From AP-15 sp035538335 (GTDB lineage Bacteria; Pseudomonadota; Alphaproteobacteria; ATCC43930; CGMCC-115725), in the NCBI GenBank assembly GCA_035538335.1, contig DATLKN010000058.1:1-64000 (forward strand): DNA of 64,000 nucleotides, given 5' to 3'. Under the pieces are notes generated by a model, which was not told the DNA's origin, searched no databases, and was given only the letters and a program-made list of their open reading frames with translations. Position 1 is the first letter of the stretch. Every line of letters begins with the position of its first letter. Made by a program: the position numbers and the translations under genes. This document shows, in pieces, positions 35,520 through 44,365 of this stretch.

Positions 35520-35909
35520 CTAAATCCCGGTCAACAAGGCGTGCGACAAGTAGAGCACCAATGCGACCCCCAGCACCACCATCAGGATGGCGAGCGCGAG
35601 ATCGACCCTGGCGCCGCTCGCCCCCGGCTGCGGGCTGTCGATCGCCCGGCCCGTCTGCACGAAGCGAATGGCGGCGACCGCCACCATCACCGTGCCGGCG
35701 ACGATCAGGGCGATGCCCGCGAGGTTCCCGAACCCGACGCCGGGCAGCCGCACCGGGCGCCCGCCGACCGCCAGCGAGCGCGCCGCGATCTCGACGAACA
35801 GATTGAATTTCGCGACCAGGAAGCCGAACGCCATCACCGCGATCGCGGTGCGTATCCAGGCGAGGAAGGTGCGCTCGTTGGCCGCGTGATCGGAGAAATT
35901 CCGGATCAT
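35520..35909 (-). CDS. DUF202/YidH-family membrane protein
   Basis: 129 residues from ATG at 35909; an upstream extension to 36011 is less likely. NERTFLAWIRTAIAVMAFGF is the family signature and first membrane segment, followed by IALIVAGTVMVAVAAIRFV and ALAILMVVLGVALVLYL. Three membrane helices in total, inner membrane. No function is established for the family. It lies between an SDR gene on the same strand and a divergent ABC transporter. Confidence 0.85.
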   Translation of the reverse strand: MIRNFSDHAANERTFLAWIRTAIAVMAFGFLVAKFNLFVEIAARSLAVGGRPVRLPGVGFGNLAGIALIVAGTVMVAVAAIRFVQTGRAIDSPQPGASGARVDLALAILMVVLGVALVLYLSHALLTGI

Positions 35910-36040
35910 CGGCGCCACCGCGGCGCGTTCGAGATCATGTGCGCTTTCCCCACCCTCAGAGTTTGCTCCTTCCGGTATCGCGCGGCCAGGAGTAACAACA
36001 AAAGGCATCACGCGTGGCCGCGGAATAAGGGCAAGTGCGA

Positions 36041-36841
36041 ATGGCGGCTCGGCTCAATGAACCGATCGTTGCGGTGTCGCCCCGCCCGGAAGCGCATGTC
36101 GCGGTGCGCTCGGCGCGCAAGAGCTATGGCGACGTGGAGGCGATCCGGGAGGTCAGCCTTGCCCTCGCCGAGGGCGAGTTCCTCTCAGTGCTCGGTCCTT
36201 CCGGCTGCGGCAAGAGCACGCTCTTGATGATGATCGCCGGCCTCGTCGAGGCGAGCGGCGGCGACATCGCCGTCGCCGGCACGCCGGTGCGCGGCCCGCG
36301 CCGCGAGATCGGCATGGTGTTCCAGTCGCCGGTGCTGCTGCCGTGGCGGACGGTGCTCGACAACGTGCTGTTGCCGATCGAGATGCTGAAGCTGTCCCGC
36401 CGCGTCTACGAGCCGCGCGCCAGGGAGCTGCTGGCGATGGCGAAGATCGACGACTTCGCGAGCCGGCTGCCGCGCGAATTGTCAGGCGGCATGCGGCAGC
36501 GCGCCGCGATTTGCCGGGCGTTGATCCACGACCCGTCCCTGCTGCTGATGGACGAGCCGTTCAGCGCCCTCGATGCGATCACCCGCGACGAGATGGGGCT
36601 CGAATTGCTTCGGATTTGGCAACTTTATAGAAAGTCGGTGCTGTTCGTCACCCACAGCATCCGCGAGGCGGCCTTCCTGTCCGACCGCGTGCTGGTGATG
36701 GGACGCCGCCCGGCAACGATCGTCGCCGAGACGAAGATCGCGCTGCCGCGGCCGCGGCGGATCGACATGATGGAGAGCGAGGGCTTCAACGCGCATGTCC
36801 GAGAGCTGCGCCGCGCGATCGAGGCGAGCCATGCCGGCTGA
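36041..36841 (+). CDS. ABC importer ATPase, nitrate/sulfonate/taurine type (SsuB/TauB-like)
   Basis: 266 residues from ATG at 36041 with AAGGG 9 nt upstream (GTG at 36035 possible). Walker A GPSGCGKSTL, Q-loop MVFQSPVLLPWRTVLDNVLL, signature LSGGMRQRAAICRAL, Walker B LLLMDEPFSALD and the switch His in FVTHSIREA are complete. It pairs with the permease starting 11 nt before its stop and with the substrate-binding protein after that. It energises uptake across the inner membrane. Confidence 0.94.
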   Translation: MAARLNEPIVAVSPRPEAHVAVRSARKSYGDVEAIREVSLALAEGEFLSVLGPSGCGKSTLLMMIAGLVEASGGDIAVAGTPVRGPRREIGMVFQSPVLLPWRTVLDNVLLPIEMLKLSRRVYEPRARELLAMAKIDDFASRLPRELSGGMRQRAAICRALIHDPSLLLMDEPFSALDAITRDEMGLELLRIWQLYRKSVLFVTHSIREAAFLSDRVLVMGRRPATIVAETKIALPRPRRIDMMESEGFNAHVRELRRAIEASHAG

Positions 36842-37664
36842 CATCGCCGCTGCGCAGGCCGCGGCCCGGCAGCCCGCCGCGCCGCGGCGCCGGCGCCTCG
36901 GCGATGCCGCCTGGCCGCTCGGCATCGGTCTCGGTTCGCTCTTGCTGTGGGAGGCGCTGTGCCGCGGCCTCGGCGTCAGGCCGATCCTGTTGCCGCCGCC
37001 CTCGGCGATCCTGTTCGCGATGGTTTCGCGCTACAGCCTCTTATTCGACAATCTGTGGCCCTCGCTCTACATGACCGTGCTCGCCTTCCTCTTGTCGGTC
37101 GCGGGCGGCATCTTTTTCGCGATCCTGATCACTTACTCGAAAATCGTCCGCAAGGGCTTCTATCCGATCATCGTCGTCTCGCAGGTGATCCCGAAGATCT
37201 CAATTGCGCCGCTGTTCATCGTCTGGTTCGGCACCGGCGCCACTTCGAGCCTGCTGCTCGCTTTCCTGATCAGCTTTTTTCCGATGACGATCAACGCCGC
37301 GATCGGCTTTCAGACGGTCGACGAGGAGGTGGTCAAAATGGCGCGCAGCTTCACCGGCTCGCGCTGGCAGATCTTTTGCAAAATCCGGCTGCCGAACGCG
37401 ATGCCGCATCTGTTCGGCGGCATGAAGATCTCGATCACGCTGGCGATCATCGGCGTCATCGTGTCGGAATTCGTCGCCTCGCAGCGTGGGATCGGCTATC
37501 TGATCAAGCTGTCGGGCGGGCTCCTCGACACGCCGCTGATGATGGCGGCGATCACCGAGCTGAGCCTGGCGGGGCTCGTTCTTTACGGGCTGATCGCCTG
37601 GGCCGAACGCCTGGTCATCTACTGGCAGCCGGCGAGCCATGTCGAGGCGGCGGGCGGCGGCTGA
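36831..37664 (+). CDS. ABC importer permease, nitrate/sulfonate/taurine type (SsuC/TauC-like)
   Basis: 277 residues from the ATG at 36831. Membrane segments include ILFAMVSRYSLLFDNLWPSL, VLAFLLSVAGGIFFAILITY and IAPLFIVWFGTGATSSLLLA; the EAA loop reads EVVKMARSFTGSRWQIFCKI then RLPNAMPHLFGGMKI. It forms the inner-membrane channel with the preceding ATPase. The overlap of 11 nt with that gene implies coupling. Confidence 0.92.
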   Translation: MPADIAAAQAAARQPAAPRRRRLGDAAWPLGIGLGSLLLWEALCRGLGVRPILLPPPSAILFAMVSRYSLLFDNLWPSLYMTVLAFLLSVAGGIFFAILITYSKIVRKGFYPIIVVSQVIPKISIAPLFIVWFGTGATSSLLLAFLISFFPMTINAAIGFQTVDEEVVKMARSFTGSRWQIFCKIRLPNAMPHLFGGMKISITLAIIGVIVSEFVASQRGIGYLIKLSGGLLDTPLMMAAITELSLAGLVLYGLIAWAERLVIYWQPASHVEAAGGG

Positions 37665-37687
37665 AGGACATGGCAAGGGAGGTTGGG

Positions 37688-38782
37688 ATGGCACATGATC
37701 GACGCAGCTTTCTGAAGCGGGCGGGCGCAATCGCGGCCGGCGGCACGGTCGGCCTGGCGGCGCCTTCGATCGTCGGCGCGCGCGCCGCCACGAGCGTCAA
37801 GCTGACGCTGCCCTGGCTGCCGCTCGGCACCTATACCTATCCCTTCGTCGCCAAGCAGATCGGCGCCTGGAAGAAACGCGGCCTGGAGGTGACGATCGAC
37901 CGCGGCTTCGGCTCGGGCAAGGTTTGCCTGCCGCTCGATCAGGGGCGGTACGATTTCGGCCTGATCGACATGGCGGTCATGATGAACTGCGCCGGCAAGG
38001 GGCTCGACCTCGTCGCCGTCGCCGGGGTGTGGCCGCGCTCGCCGATCGGCATTTTTTCGCTGCAGGAATACGGCATTGCGAAGCCGAAGGACCTCGAAGG
38101 GCAGACCGTCGCCTTCGATGTCGGCAGCGGCGATTTCCAGCTGTGGCCGGCTTTCGTCAAGGCGACCGGCATCGACGATGCAAAGGTGCAGAAGGTGACG
38201 ATGGACGCCTCGGCCCTGATCAAGTCGCTGGTCAGCAAGCAGGTGAAGGCCGAGGGCAATTTCTTCGGCAGCATTGCGCCCAGCATCTGGGCGCAGGGAA
38301 TGAAGCTCAACAGCATCCTCTACGAGGATTACGGGGTGAAGATGTTCTCGATCGTGCTCGCCGCCAAGCGCAGCACGGTCGAGAAGAAGCCGGAGCTGTG
38401 CCGCGCCTTCATCGACGGCATGCTGGAGGGGATCAAATACAGCTATCTGAACCCCGAAAAATCGGTGGACCTCCACATCGCCAGCCTCAAGGAGTTTCAG
38501 GGCGGCCCGCCGGCGACCCGCAAGGTCATCGAGTTCGGCCAGGACGTCGGCACGGCCCTGGGAATCGCGCCGTCGGTCGAAAAGCACGGGCTCGGCTGGA
38601 TGGACCCGGCGCTCGTCGCGGCGACGCGCAAGACGGTCGAGACCTATATGGGCGCGAAGGGCCTGCCGCCGGCCGACAAGCTCTTCACCAACCGGTTCGT
38701 CGGCAAGACCAAGCTGACCGCGGCGCAGTGGGCGGCCGTCGCCGCCCGCTCGCAGAAATACCTGCCGCCGAGCAAGGCATGA
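37688..38782 (+). CDS. ABC importer substrate-binding protein (SsuA/NMT1-like), Tat-exported
   Basis: 364 residues from the ATG at 37688, which has GGGAGG 6 nt upstream (ATG 37670 would extend it). The N-terminus has DRRSFLKRAGAIAAGG, a twin-arginine signal, ending around VGARA. KLTLPWLPLGTYTYPFVAKQ and KKRGLEVTIDRGFGSGK match the NMT1/SsuA fold used for thiamine precursors, sulfonates, nitrate and aromatic acids. The ligand is unknown. The gene is followed by the UbiD-family decarboxylase, so an aromatic or unsaturated acid is a reasonable guess. Confidence 0.9.
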   Translation: MAHDRRSFLKRAGAIAAGGTVGLAAPSIVGARAATSVKLTLPWLPLGTYTYPFVAKQIGAWKKRGLEVTIDRGFGSGKVCLPLDQGRYDFGLIDMAVMMNCAGKGLDLVAVAGVWPRSPIGIFSLQEYGIAKPKDLEGQTVAFDVGSGDFQLWPAFVKATGIDDAKVQKVTMDASALIKSLVSKQVKAEGNFFGSIAPSIWAQGMKLNSILYEDYGVKMFSIVLAAKRSTVEKKPELCRAFIDGMLEGIKYSYLNPEKSVDLHIASLKEFQGGPPATRKVIEFGQDVGTALGIAPSVEKHGLGWMDPALVAATRKTVETYMGAKGLPPADKLFTNRFVGKTKLTAAQWAAVAARSQKYLPPSKA

Positions 38783-38805
38783 CAATGCCCGAGCCGCCTC
38801 AATAC

Positions 38806-38820
38806 CGTCATTGCGAGCGC
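38806..38820. repeat. Partial TCATTGCGAG repeat
   Basis: CGTCATTGCGAGCGC lies between the substrate-binding protein gene and the UbiD gene; it shares TCATTGCGAGC with the repeat at 33391 and seems to be one arm of that element. Confidence 0.5.
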
Positions 38821-38849
38821 TATTGGGCGGCAACCTTGAGAGGCAGGGC

Positions 38850-40199
38850 ATGAAGAAGAGCTTTCGCGATTTCCTCGCCGATCTCGACGCCGCGGGCGAG
38901 CTGCAGCATTTCGGCGGCGAGGTCGATCTGCGCGACGTGCCGGGGCTCTGCGCGCAGTCTGCGAAGGCGAGCTTTTTCGAGAATCTAAAGGACTACCCGG
39001 GCTGGCGGCTCGCCGGTGCGCTCATTACCTCGAAGAAGCGCCTGGCGCTCGCCATGGGCTGCAAGGAAAACGAGGTCGCCTGGCGCTTCGAGGAAGGCAT
39101 GGGGCGGCTCATCGAGCCGGTGATGGTTGAGCGCGCCCCCTGCCAGGAAGTCGTGCGCATCGGCGACGAGGTTGACCTCGCCGCCCTGCCCTACCCGCTG
39201 ATGCACCTGTTCGATGGCGGGCCTTACATCTCCGCCACCTTCGTCGTTTCGAAGGACCCGGAGTTCGGGCGCAATTGCGGCTCTTATCGCCTCATGTACC
39301 GCAGCCCCGACGAGACCGGCATCGACCTCGTCTCGCCCTCCGACATGCGTCTTTATTACCAGCGGCGGCTCGACCAGGGAAAACCGCTTGAAATCGCCGT
39401 CGCGATCGGCTGCCATCCCTACGAGATGCTCGCCGCCTCCTACAAGGCGCCGACCGATCTCGACGAATACTGGGTCGCCGGCGGCCTGCACGGGCAGCCG
39501 GTGCCGCTCGTCAAATGCAAGACCGTCGATCTCGAAGTGCCGGCCGACGCCGAGCTCGTGCTCGAAGGCGAGCTCCTGCCGATCGGCTGGACCGAGGACG
39601 AAGGCCCGTTCGGCGAATTCAGCCAGATCTCGGGCGACGTCAAATGGAACCCGGTGTTCCGCGTCAAATGCGTGACGCATCGCCGCGACCCGATCTTCTA
39701 CCTGTTGCAGATGCCGTGGGAGAACGACTGGCTGGCGGCGCCGGTGACCGAGGCGGCGGGGCTGAAGGCGTTGCGCAACGCCTCGGTGCAGCCGGTGGCG
39801 ATCCGCGCGCCGGTCGGCAGCTGCGGCTACTGGACCTTGATCGCTTCCATCCGGAAGCGCCCGGGCGAGGGCAAGAACGCGCTGCTCGCGCTGCTGTCGA
39901 TCGCCGAAGTCAAGCTCGCGATCGTCACCGACGATGACATCGACATCGAGAACCCGGACGATCTCGACTGGGCGATCACGTTCCGCGTCCAGGCCGACCG
40001 CGATCTGATCGTCGTGCAAGGGGCGCGCGGCAAGCATATCGACCCCAGCATCAAGGCCTGGGAGCTCGGCAAGGGCGGGTTGCCGACCACGGCGAAGCTC
40101 GGCATCGACGCGACGATCCCCGAGGGCGTCCCGAAAAAACTCTATCGCCGCATCAAAGTCTATGGGGCGGATCGGGTGACGCCGGAGGATTACCGATGA
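38850..40199 (+). CDS. UbiD-family (prenylated-FMN) decarboxylase
   Basis: 449 residues. FRDFLADLDAAGELQHFGGE start, LKDYPGWRLAGALITSKKRL, ISATFVVSKDPEFGRNCGSYR, and the active-site region WTEDEGPFGEFSQISGD with the catalytic Glu. UbiD enzymes use prenylated FMN to add or remove carboxyl groups on aromatic or alpha,beta-unsaturated acids. A UbiX-type prenyltransferase is not present in the window. CAGGG stands just before the ATG. The gene is in the same orientation as the importer, and its stop overlaps the small gene at 40196 (ATGA). Confidence 0.9.
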   Translation: MKKSFRDFLADLDAAGELQHFGGEVDLRDVPGLCAQSAKASFFENLKDYPGWRLAGALITSKKRLALAMGCKENEVAWRFEEGMGRLIEPVMVERAPCQEVVRIGDEVDLAALPYPLMHLFDGGPYISATFVVSKDPEFGRNCGSYRLMYRSPDETGIDLVSPSDMRLYYQRRLDQGKPLEIAVAIGCHPYEMLAASYKAPTDLDEYWVAGGLHGQPVPLVKCKTVDLEVPADAELVLEGELLPIGWTEDEGPFGEFSQISGDVKWNPVFRVKCVTHRRDPIFYLLQMPWENDWLAAPVTEAAGLKALRNASVQPVAIRAPVGSCGYWTLIASIRKRPGEGKNALLALLSIAEVKLAIVTDDDIDIENPDDLDWAITFRVQADRDLIVVQGARGKHIDPSIKAWELGKGGLPTTAKLGIDATIPEGVPKKLYRRIKVYGADRVTPEDYR

Positions 40200-40393
40200 C
40201 GCCCGAGTTGAGCCCGCTGGCGCGCGCCCTCCGCCGAGAGATCGAGGCCCGCCCGCAGCAATTTCACGAGCTCGCCGACGCGCATCGCGACGCCGCCTGG
40301 CCCGATTTCCTGCGCGCCTGGGGCGAGTTGCGCCGCGCCGGCATCCTCGGCCGCGACGAAGACGGCAATTACCGGATCGAAGTTCGCCAATGA
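40196..40393 (+). CDS. Small conserved-looking protein coupled to UbiD homologue
   Basis: 65 residues. The ATG overlaps the UbiD stop by 4 nt and has GGAGG 7 nt upstream, so it is very likely translated. The sequence (FHELADAHRDAAWPDFLRAW, then GELRRAGILGRDEDGNYRIE) looks like a small winged-helix fold. No family is recognised. It could be a regulator or a small partner of the decarboxylase; neither is shown. Confidence 0.7.
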   Translation: MTPELSPLARALRREIEARPQQFHELADAHRDAAWPDFLRAWGELRRAGILGRDEDGNYRIEVRQ

Positions 40394-40866
40394 GACAGTG
40401 TGGCAGTGAGAACCGCGCCGGCCATCTCGCGGCCTCCCCGTCTTACTGGTTTTCTCGCGGCGCTGGGCCCATGACACGGTTGTTGTACTTCGCCGCGTCC
40501 ATATAGAGCTTGTCGAGTTCGCCAATCGCAACACCGGTGCCGGCACCTCGACCTCGCCCGTCCATGGCGGCAAGCTCGGCAGCGGCCGATAACAGCAGCA
40601 CTTTACTGGCGGAAATTCAGCACATTCATTGGGCAGGCCGGCGAGGTCGGCCCGCCCTCCCGCGTTGTCCCCCGCCTCGGCCCGACATGATTTCGACCGG
40701 CGGATCGGGTGACCGCGCCGCGGCCACGCAGAGAGCGAGATCCGGGCCCGACAAAAGTTACGTGCGGCTGCAACACAACCAGCGCAGCCGCGTTAACACG
40801 CGTGAGGAGCGCCCCAACGATCGCGTCGGCCCAGGATCCGGGGCGGAGGCGGCGAGGTCACGGCTC
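40394..40866. other. Gene-poor stretch upstream of the response regulator
   Basis: No clear gene. On the minus strand a frame from GTG at 40601 to the stop at 40443 encodes 52 residues with a natural-looking end (GELDKLYMDAAKYNNRVMGP), but no ribosome site; it may be a gene fragment. The rest probably holds the promoter of the response regulator gene; no motif could be assigned. Confidence 0.4.
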
Positions 40867-41583
40867 ATGAACGACAACAACCACGTCGTGATCGTCGATG
40901 ACGAACGCGACATTTGCGAGGTCGTCGAGAACTATCTTTCGGCGGAGGGCTACCGGGTTACCGCGGCGAACGACGCGACCGGACTGCGGCGAATCATGGC
41001 GCAATCCCCGCCCGCCCTGGTGATCCTCGATCTGATGCTGCCGGGCGAGGACGGGCTGACCGTCGCGCGCTCGCTGCGCGAGGATTCGAACCTTGGCATC
41101 ATCATGCTGACCGGGCGCAGCGATCCCGTCGACCGGATCATCGGCCTCGAGATGGGCGCCGACGACTATCTGCCGAAGCCGTTCCATTTGCGCGAGCTGC
41201 TGGCGCGCGTGAAAAGCGTCATGCGGCGGGTATCCAGAGGTGTCGAGACCGGCACCCCGCCGCGGCCGCGGGCGAGCTTTCAAGGATGGCTGCTCGACCT
41301 GTCGAGCCGCGATCTGGTATCGCCCTCCGGCGAGGAAGTGCGCCTCACGACGGGCGAATTCGACCTGCTCGCCGCCTTCGTCGCGAATGCGAAGCAGGTG
41401 CTGACGCGCGACCGGCTGCTCGATCTGGCGCGCAACCGAGAAGCGGGGCCGTTCGACCGCACCATCGACGTGCAGGTCGGCCGCCTCAGGCGCAAGCTCG
41501 GCGACGACCCGCAGCGGCCGACAATGATCAAGACGGTGCGGGGCAGCGGCTACATCTTCACCCCGAGGGTCGACATCTCCTGA
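40867..41583 (+). CDS. OmpR-family response regulator (orphan)
   Basis: 238 residues. Receiver: VIVDDERDICEVVENYL with the acidic pair at 11-12, phospho-acceptor Asp55 in LVILDLMLPGEDG, Thr82 in MLTGRSD and Lys104 in LPKPF. Winged helix: VRLTTGEFDLLAAFV, RDRLLDLARNREAGPFDRTI and VGRLRRKLGDDPQRPTMIKT, ending in the usual wing GSGYIFTP. No histidine kinase gene is adjacent, so its partner is elsewhere. The target promoters are unknown. Confidence 0.93.
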   Translation: MNDNNHVVIVDDERDICEVVENYLSAEGYRVTAANDATGLRRIMAQSPPALVILDLMLPGEDGLTVARSLREDSNLGIIMLTGRSDPVDRIIGLEMGADDYLPKPFHLRELLARVKSVMRRVSRGVETGTPPRPRASFQGWLLDLSSRDLVSPSGEEVRLTTGEFDLLAAFVANAKQVLTRDRLLDLARNREAGPFDRTIDVQVGRLRRKLGDDPQRPTMIKTVRGSGYIFTPRVDIS

Positions 41584-41601
41584 ACGAGCCGCCCGTCGCG
41601 A

Positions 41602-41868
41602 TCAGTTCGGCGCGGCGGCTTCGGTGTGCGTCTCGCCATTGCGGATATGGTGGACGAAGGCCTTGCGGACATTGCCGAAGACGAGCGGGGCGACCTCCAG
41701 TGCCGCCAGCTCCGGATCCATCGTCGCCAGCGGCGGCATCGGGCCCACTTCCTGCAGCACACGCACCGAAAGCTCGCTTTCCGACGCGCCCTCGGCGCGC
41801 AGCCGGCCGCACGCCTCTTCGGCGATGCCGCGCGACTGGAACAGTCCGGCGACGATCTGGACAACCAT
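41602..41868 (-). CDS. Small protein of unknown function
   Basis: 88 residues, ATG at 41868 with GAGGAGG 7 nt upstream. It starts VVQIVAGLFQSRGIAEEACG, a beta-alpha pattern like the small stress-related ferredoxin-like folds that modulate general stress proteins, then ESELSVRVLQEVG. No firm family. It ends 18 nt from the convergent response regulator gene. Confidence 0.65.
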   Translation of the reverse strand: MVVQIVAGLFQSRGIAEEACGRLRAEGASESELSVRVLQEVGPMPPLATMDPELAALEVAPLVFGNVRKAFVHHIRNGETHTEAAAPN

Positions 41869-42022
41869 GCGATCCTCCTCTTCGATGCCGCGGGAACACC
41901 GGGGCGCCGCTCGAAGCCGCCAGCTTGGCCGCCTCCTTTTCGAAGATCCGGCCGCCGTGACGCGACGCCGTCCTGCCGCCGGCACCCTCTTTCCCAACTC
42001 GTCCGGCGGCGTTTTCGTTCCG

Positions 42023-43072
42023 CTAGCCGCTGTTGGCGGCGATCGGATCGGGGGCGTCGGTGACCGCCGCCTCGTCGAGGACACAAGCGATCAGCTGGTA
42101 CTTGACCCGCGCATTGGTCAGGTCGCGAAAGAAATTGACGAGGTCGCCCCACGGATCGTTGATCCGGTTCAATCCCGAGATGAACGCCACCACCGTCCCG
42201 ACCTCGATGCGATGGCGCAGCACGAACCAGCCGCCGACCAGCAGGATGCCGCCAATGCCCAGATGGTGAAGAAGGTTCATTAGGAAGTTCATCGAAAATT
42301 TGCGGCGAAAGATTTCCATGTTCAGCCGGTAGACATTGTTCACGCGCCGCTCGAATTCGTTCTCCGATTGACCGGGCACCCGGTCGGCAGTCTCGTTGAC
42401 GATCTCGACGCTCAAATTGCGCAGTATCTGAATGCGCCTTTCCGTGCGCCGGTTGATCGCTTCCTGCAACAGGGGTACGAAGACGAATTGCGGCACGAAT
42501 AGCGCAGCGCCGACGAGCGCCATCCACGGCTGCAGGTAGATCATGTAGCCGAAGACGCTGAGCAAAACTCCGGCGTGCAGCACGGGATCGGAAACCCCGG
42601 TGCCGATGAACCCGCCGACCGGCTCGACCTCGGCCAGAATAATCGAGAGGCCGAGCCCTTCCTTCCCGGCCTCGGCCCCCTTTGCCGGATGCCGCACCGC
42701 GACCGCGTAGGTATCGAGTCGCAGGCGCCGGTTCGCCGCCTCGCTGACTTTGCTGCGCCAGATGTTGAGCGCCAGCTTGCTGCCGCCCTGAGCGAGCGCG
42801 ACGCCGGCATAGAGCGCGGCCAGCCATAATAGCGGCGCGATCTCTTGCTGCTGCAGCGCATCGTTGACGATCCGCCGCTGCAGCTCGAGAGGGGCCAAAT
42901 CGAGCAGGAAGACGACAATCGACAGTGCCGCCAACCCGGCCTGTGCGCGCCCGCTGATCCGCCAGATGTAGCGGTAGAGGCTTCGCGGCATCGGTCGCGC
43001 CGCAACCCAACCGCGGCGGGGCCGGCGTCGGCGCGATGTCATGGCAGCCAATCGGCGCGGCGGCGCGCTCAT
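42023..43072 (-). CDS. ABC-exporter membrane domain without ATP-binding domain
   Basis: 349 residues. The sequence has the six-helix ABC type-1 exporter layout: QAGLAALSIVVFLLDLAPLE, LLWLAALYAGVALAQGGSK, VLLSVFGYMIYLQPWMALVG, HHLGIGGILLVGGWFVLRHR, and the coupling-helix region EIVNETADRVPGQSENEFERR. The protein stops soon after the last helix with AAVTDAPDPIAANSG; no Walker A, signature or Walker B follows in any frame within the 150 nt downstream. Either the ATPase domain was lost or this is a stand-alone permease. The start is uncertain (ATG at 43072 or 43042). Confidence 0.8.
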   Translation of the reverse strand: MSAPPRRLAAMTSRRRRPRRGWVAARPMPRSLYRYIWRISGRAQAGLAALSIVVFLLDLAPLELQRRIVNDALQQQEIAPLLWLAALYAGVALAQGGSKLALNIWRSKVSEAANRRLRLDTYAVAVRHPAKGAEAGKEGLGLSIILAEVEPVGGFIGTGVSDPVLHAGVLLSVFGYMIYLQPWMALVGAALFVPQFVFVPLLQEAINRRTERRIQILRNLSVEIVNETADRVPGQSENEFERRVNNVYRLNMEIFRRKFSMNFLMNLLHHLGIGGILLVGGWFVLRHRIEVGTVVAFISGLNRINDPWGDLVNFFRDLTNARVKYQLIACVLDEAAVTDAPDPIAANSG

Positions 43073-43255
43073 TCGGCTGTACGCCGGCCCGCGCCCGCCG
43101 AGGCGAATTCCCGATCAGCCATGCCGTTTCTTTCGTCGAACCAGGTTGCTCGCTATCGGTTTCAACACGCCGGCCGCCAGCTGCGGTTCCGCGGTGGCGG
43201 CGGCGGATCTTTCGCCGGGAAGCGCTGTTTAGTCAGGAGAGAGGGAGGATACGTC

Positions 43256-43450
43256 ATGCGCACTTATCGAGCGCTCGCGATGCTGTGGGAAAAGTTCGAC
43301 AAGGCGTGCACGAACGTCGCGGCGGGGCTCGACGAGCGCGATTACGAAATGGAGGAACGGGCGCCGCGGCCCAGTCCGACGATGCGCCCGCGCGACCGGC
43401 GACAGCCCACCGCCCCCCGACCGCGTCGAAACCGGACGCGTTCAGTCTGA
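43256..43450 (+). CDS. Small basic protein of unknown function
   Basis: 64 residues. A strong ribosome site (GGAGAGAGGGAGG) lies upstream of the ATG. The sequence RTYRALAMLWEKFDKACTNV followed by AAGLDERDYEMEERAP and a Pro/Arg-rich tail (RPRDRRQPTAPRPRRNRTRS) suggests a short helix plus disordered basic tail. No family is recognised. The end overlaps the convergent YihY gene by 9 nt. Confidence 0.5.
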   Translation: MRTYRALAMLWEKFDKACTNVAAGLDERDYEMEERAPRPSPTMRPRDRRQPTAPRPRRNRTRSV

Positions 43451-44365
43451 GTTCCTCGCGCCGACCTGGCCGCGCCTGCGCCTCTCCAGGATCGAGTCGA
43501 GTTCCGCCCCGGCCACAATGATGAAGGCCGTCAGATACAACCACAACAGCAGCACGACGACCGCCCCTAAAGAGCCGTAGGTGCGATCGTAGGAAGCGAA
43601 GCGGCTGACGTAGAGCGAGAACCCGCCCGAGCCGATGATCCACAACAGGGTCGCGAGGATCGCGCCGGGGCTGATCCACCTGAAATCGGCGCTGCTGCGG
43701 CGCGGTGCAACGCGGTAGATGATCGCCAGCCCGACGACACCGAGCAGAGCCAGCATCGGCCAGCGGTAGAAATCGGCTGCTTCGCGCCAGAAGGGTGGCA
43801 GTGCGTGCGTTGCGAGCGCAGCCGGCACGACGACGACGAGCAGCAGCGACGAGCAGCCGAAGAGGATCAGCCCCGCCGTCAGCGCGGCTGCGACGAGATA
43901 GAATTCGACGATGCCGCGATCGTCCTCGCGGTCGTGCGCGAGGGTCAGCGCCTGCATCAGGACGCCGGTGCCGCTCATGGAGCTCCACACGCCGAGCGCG
44001 AGGCTGGCGAGCAGCGCCAGACCCAGCTTTGCCGGCGCGGCGGAGACGATCGCCACAAGCTGATGCGACAATAATAGAGCGGCCTCGCGCGGCAGCACCC
44101 AGCCCAGCGAAGACAACAGCGTGCCGACCGCGGTCGGATCGGCGACCAGGCCGTAGAGCGAGATCAGCGCCGACAGGCCGGGAAAGATCGACAACAGCGC
44201 GTAGAAGGCCACTGCGGCGGCCATCATCGACACGTGGTCGCGGCCGATTTCGACCGCCACCTGCCGCAGCACCGCTAACCAGCCCGCGCTGCTTCGCTCC
44301 GTCCGCCGGACCACCGCGCGGGCGATCCGCTCGCCGAGGCGATAGATCTCGCCGCCGTCCGGCAT
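43442..44365 (-). CDS. YihY/BrkB-family membrane protein
   Basis: 307 residues from the ATG at 44365, with GGAGG 6 nt upstream (GTG at 44386 is possible). MMAAAVAFYALLSIFPGLSA is the family signature, with five further membrane segments, for example LLASLALGVWSSMSGTGVLM, VVVLLLWLYLTAFIIVAGAE. YihY family proteins are inner-membrane proteins whose transport role is not established. The C-terminus is basic and cytoplasmic. Confidence 0.9.
   Translation of the reverse strand: MPDGGEIYRLGERIARAVVRRTERSSAGWLAVLRQVAVEIGRDHVSMMAAAVAFYALLSIFPGLSALISLYGLVADPTAVGTLLSSLGWVLPREAALLLSHQLVAIVSAAPAKLGLALLASLALGVWSSMSGTGVLMQALTLAHDREDDRGIVEFYLVAAALTAGLILFGCSSLLLVVVVPAALATHALPPFWREAADFYRWPMLALLGVVGLAIIYRVAPRRSSADFRWISPGAILATLLWIIGSGGFSLYVSRFASYDRTYGSLGAVVVLLLWLYLTAFIIVAGAELDSILERRRRGQVGARNSD

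Noticed and set aside
36947..37687. N-terminal extension of the substrate-binding protein frame
   Set aside because: It runs through the permease gene in another frame; the Tat signal and GGGAGG site place the true start at 37688.
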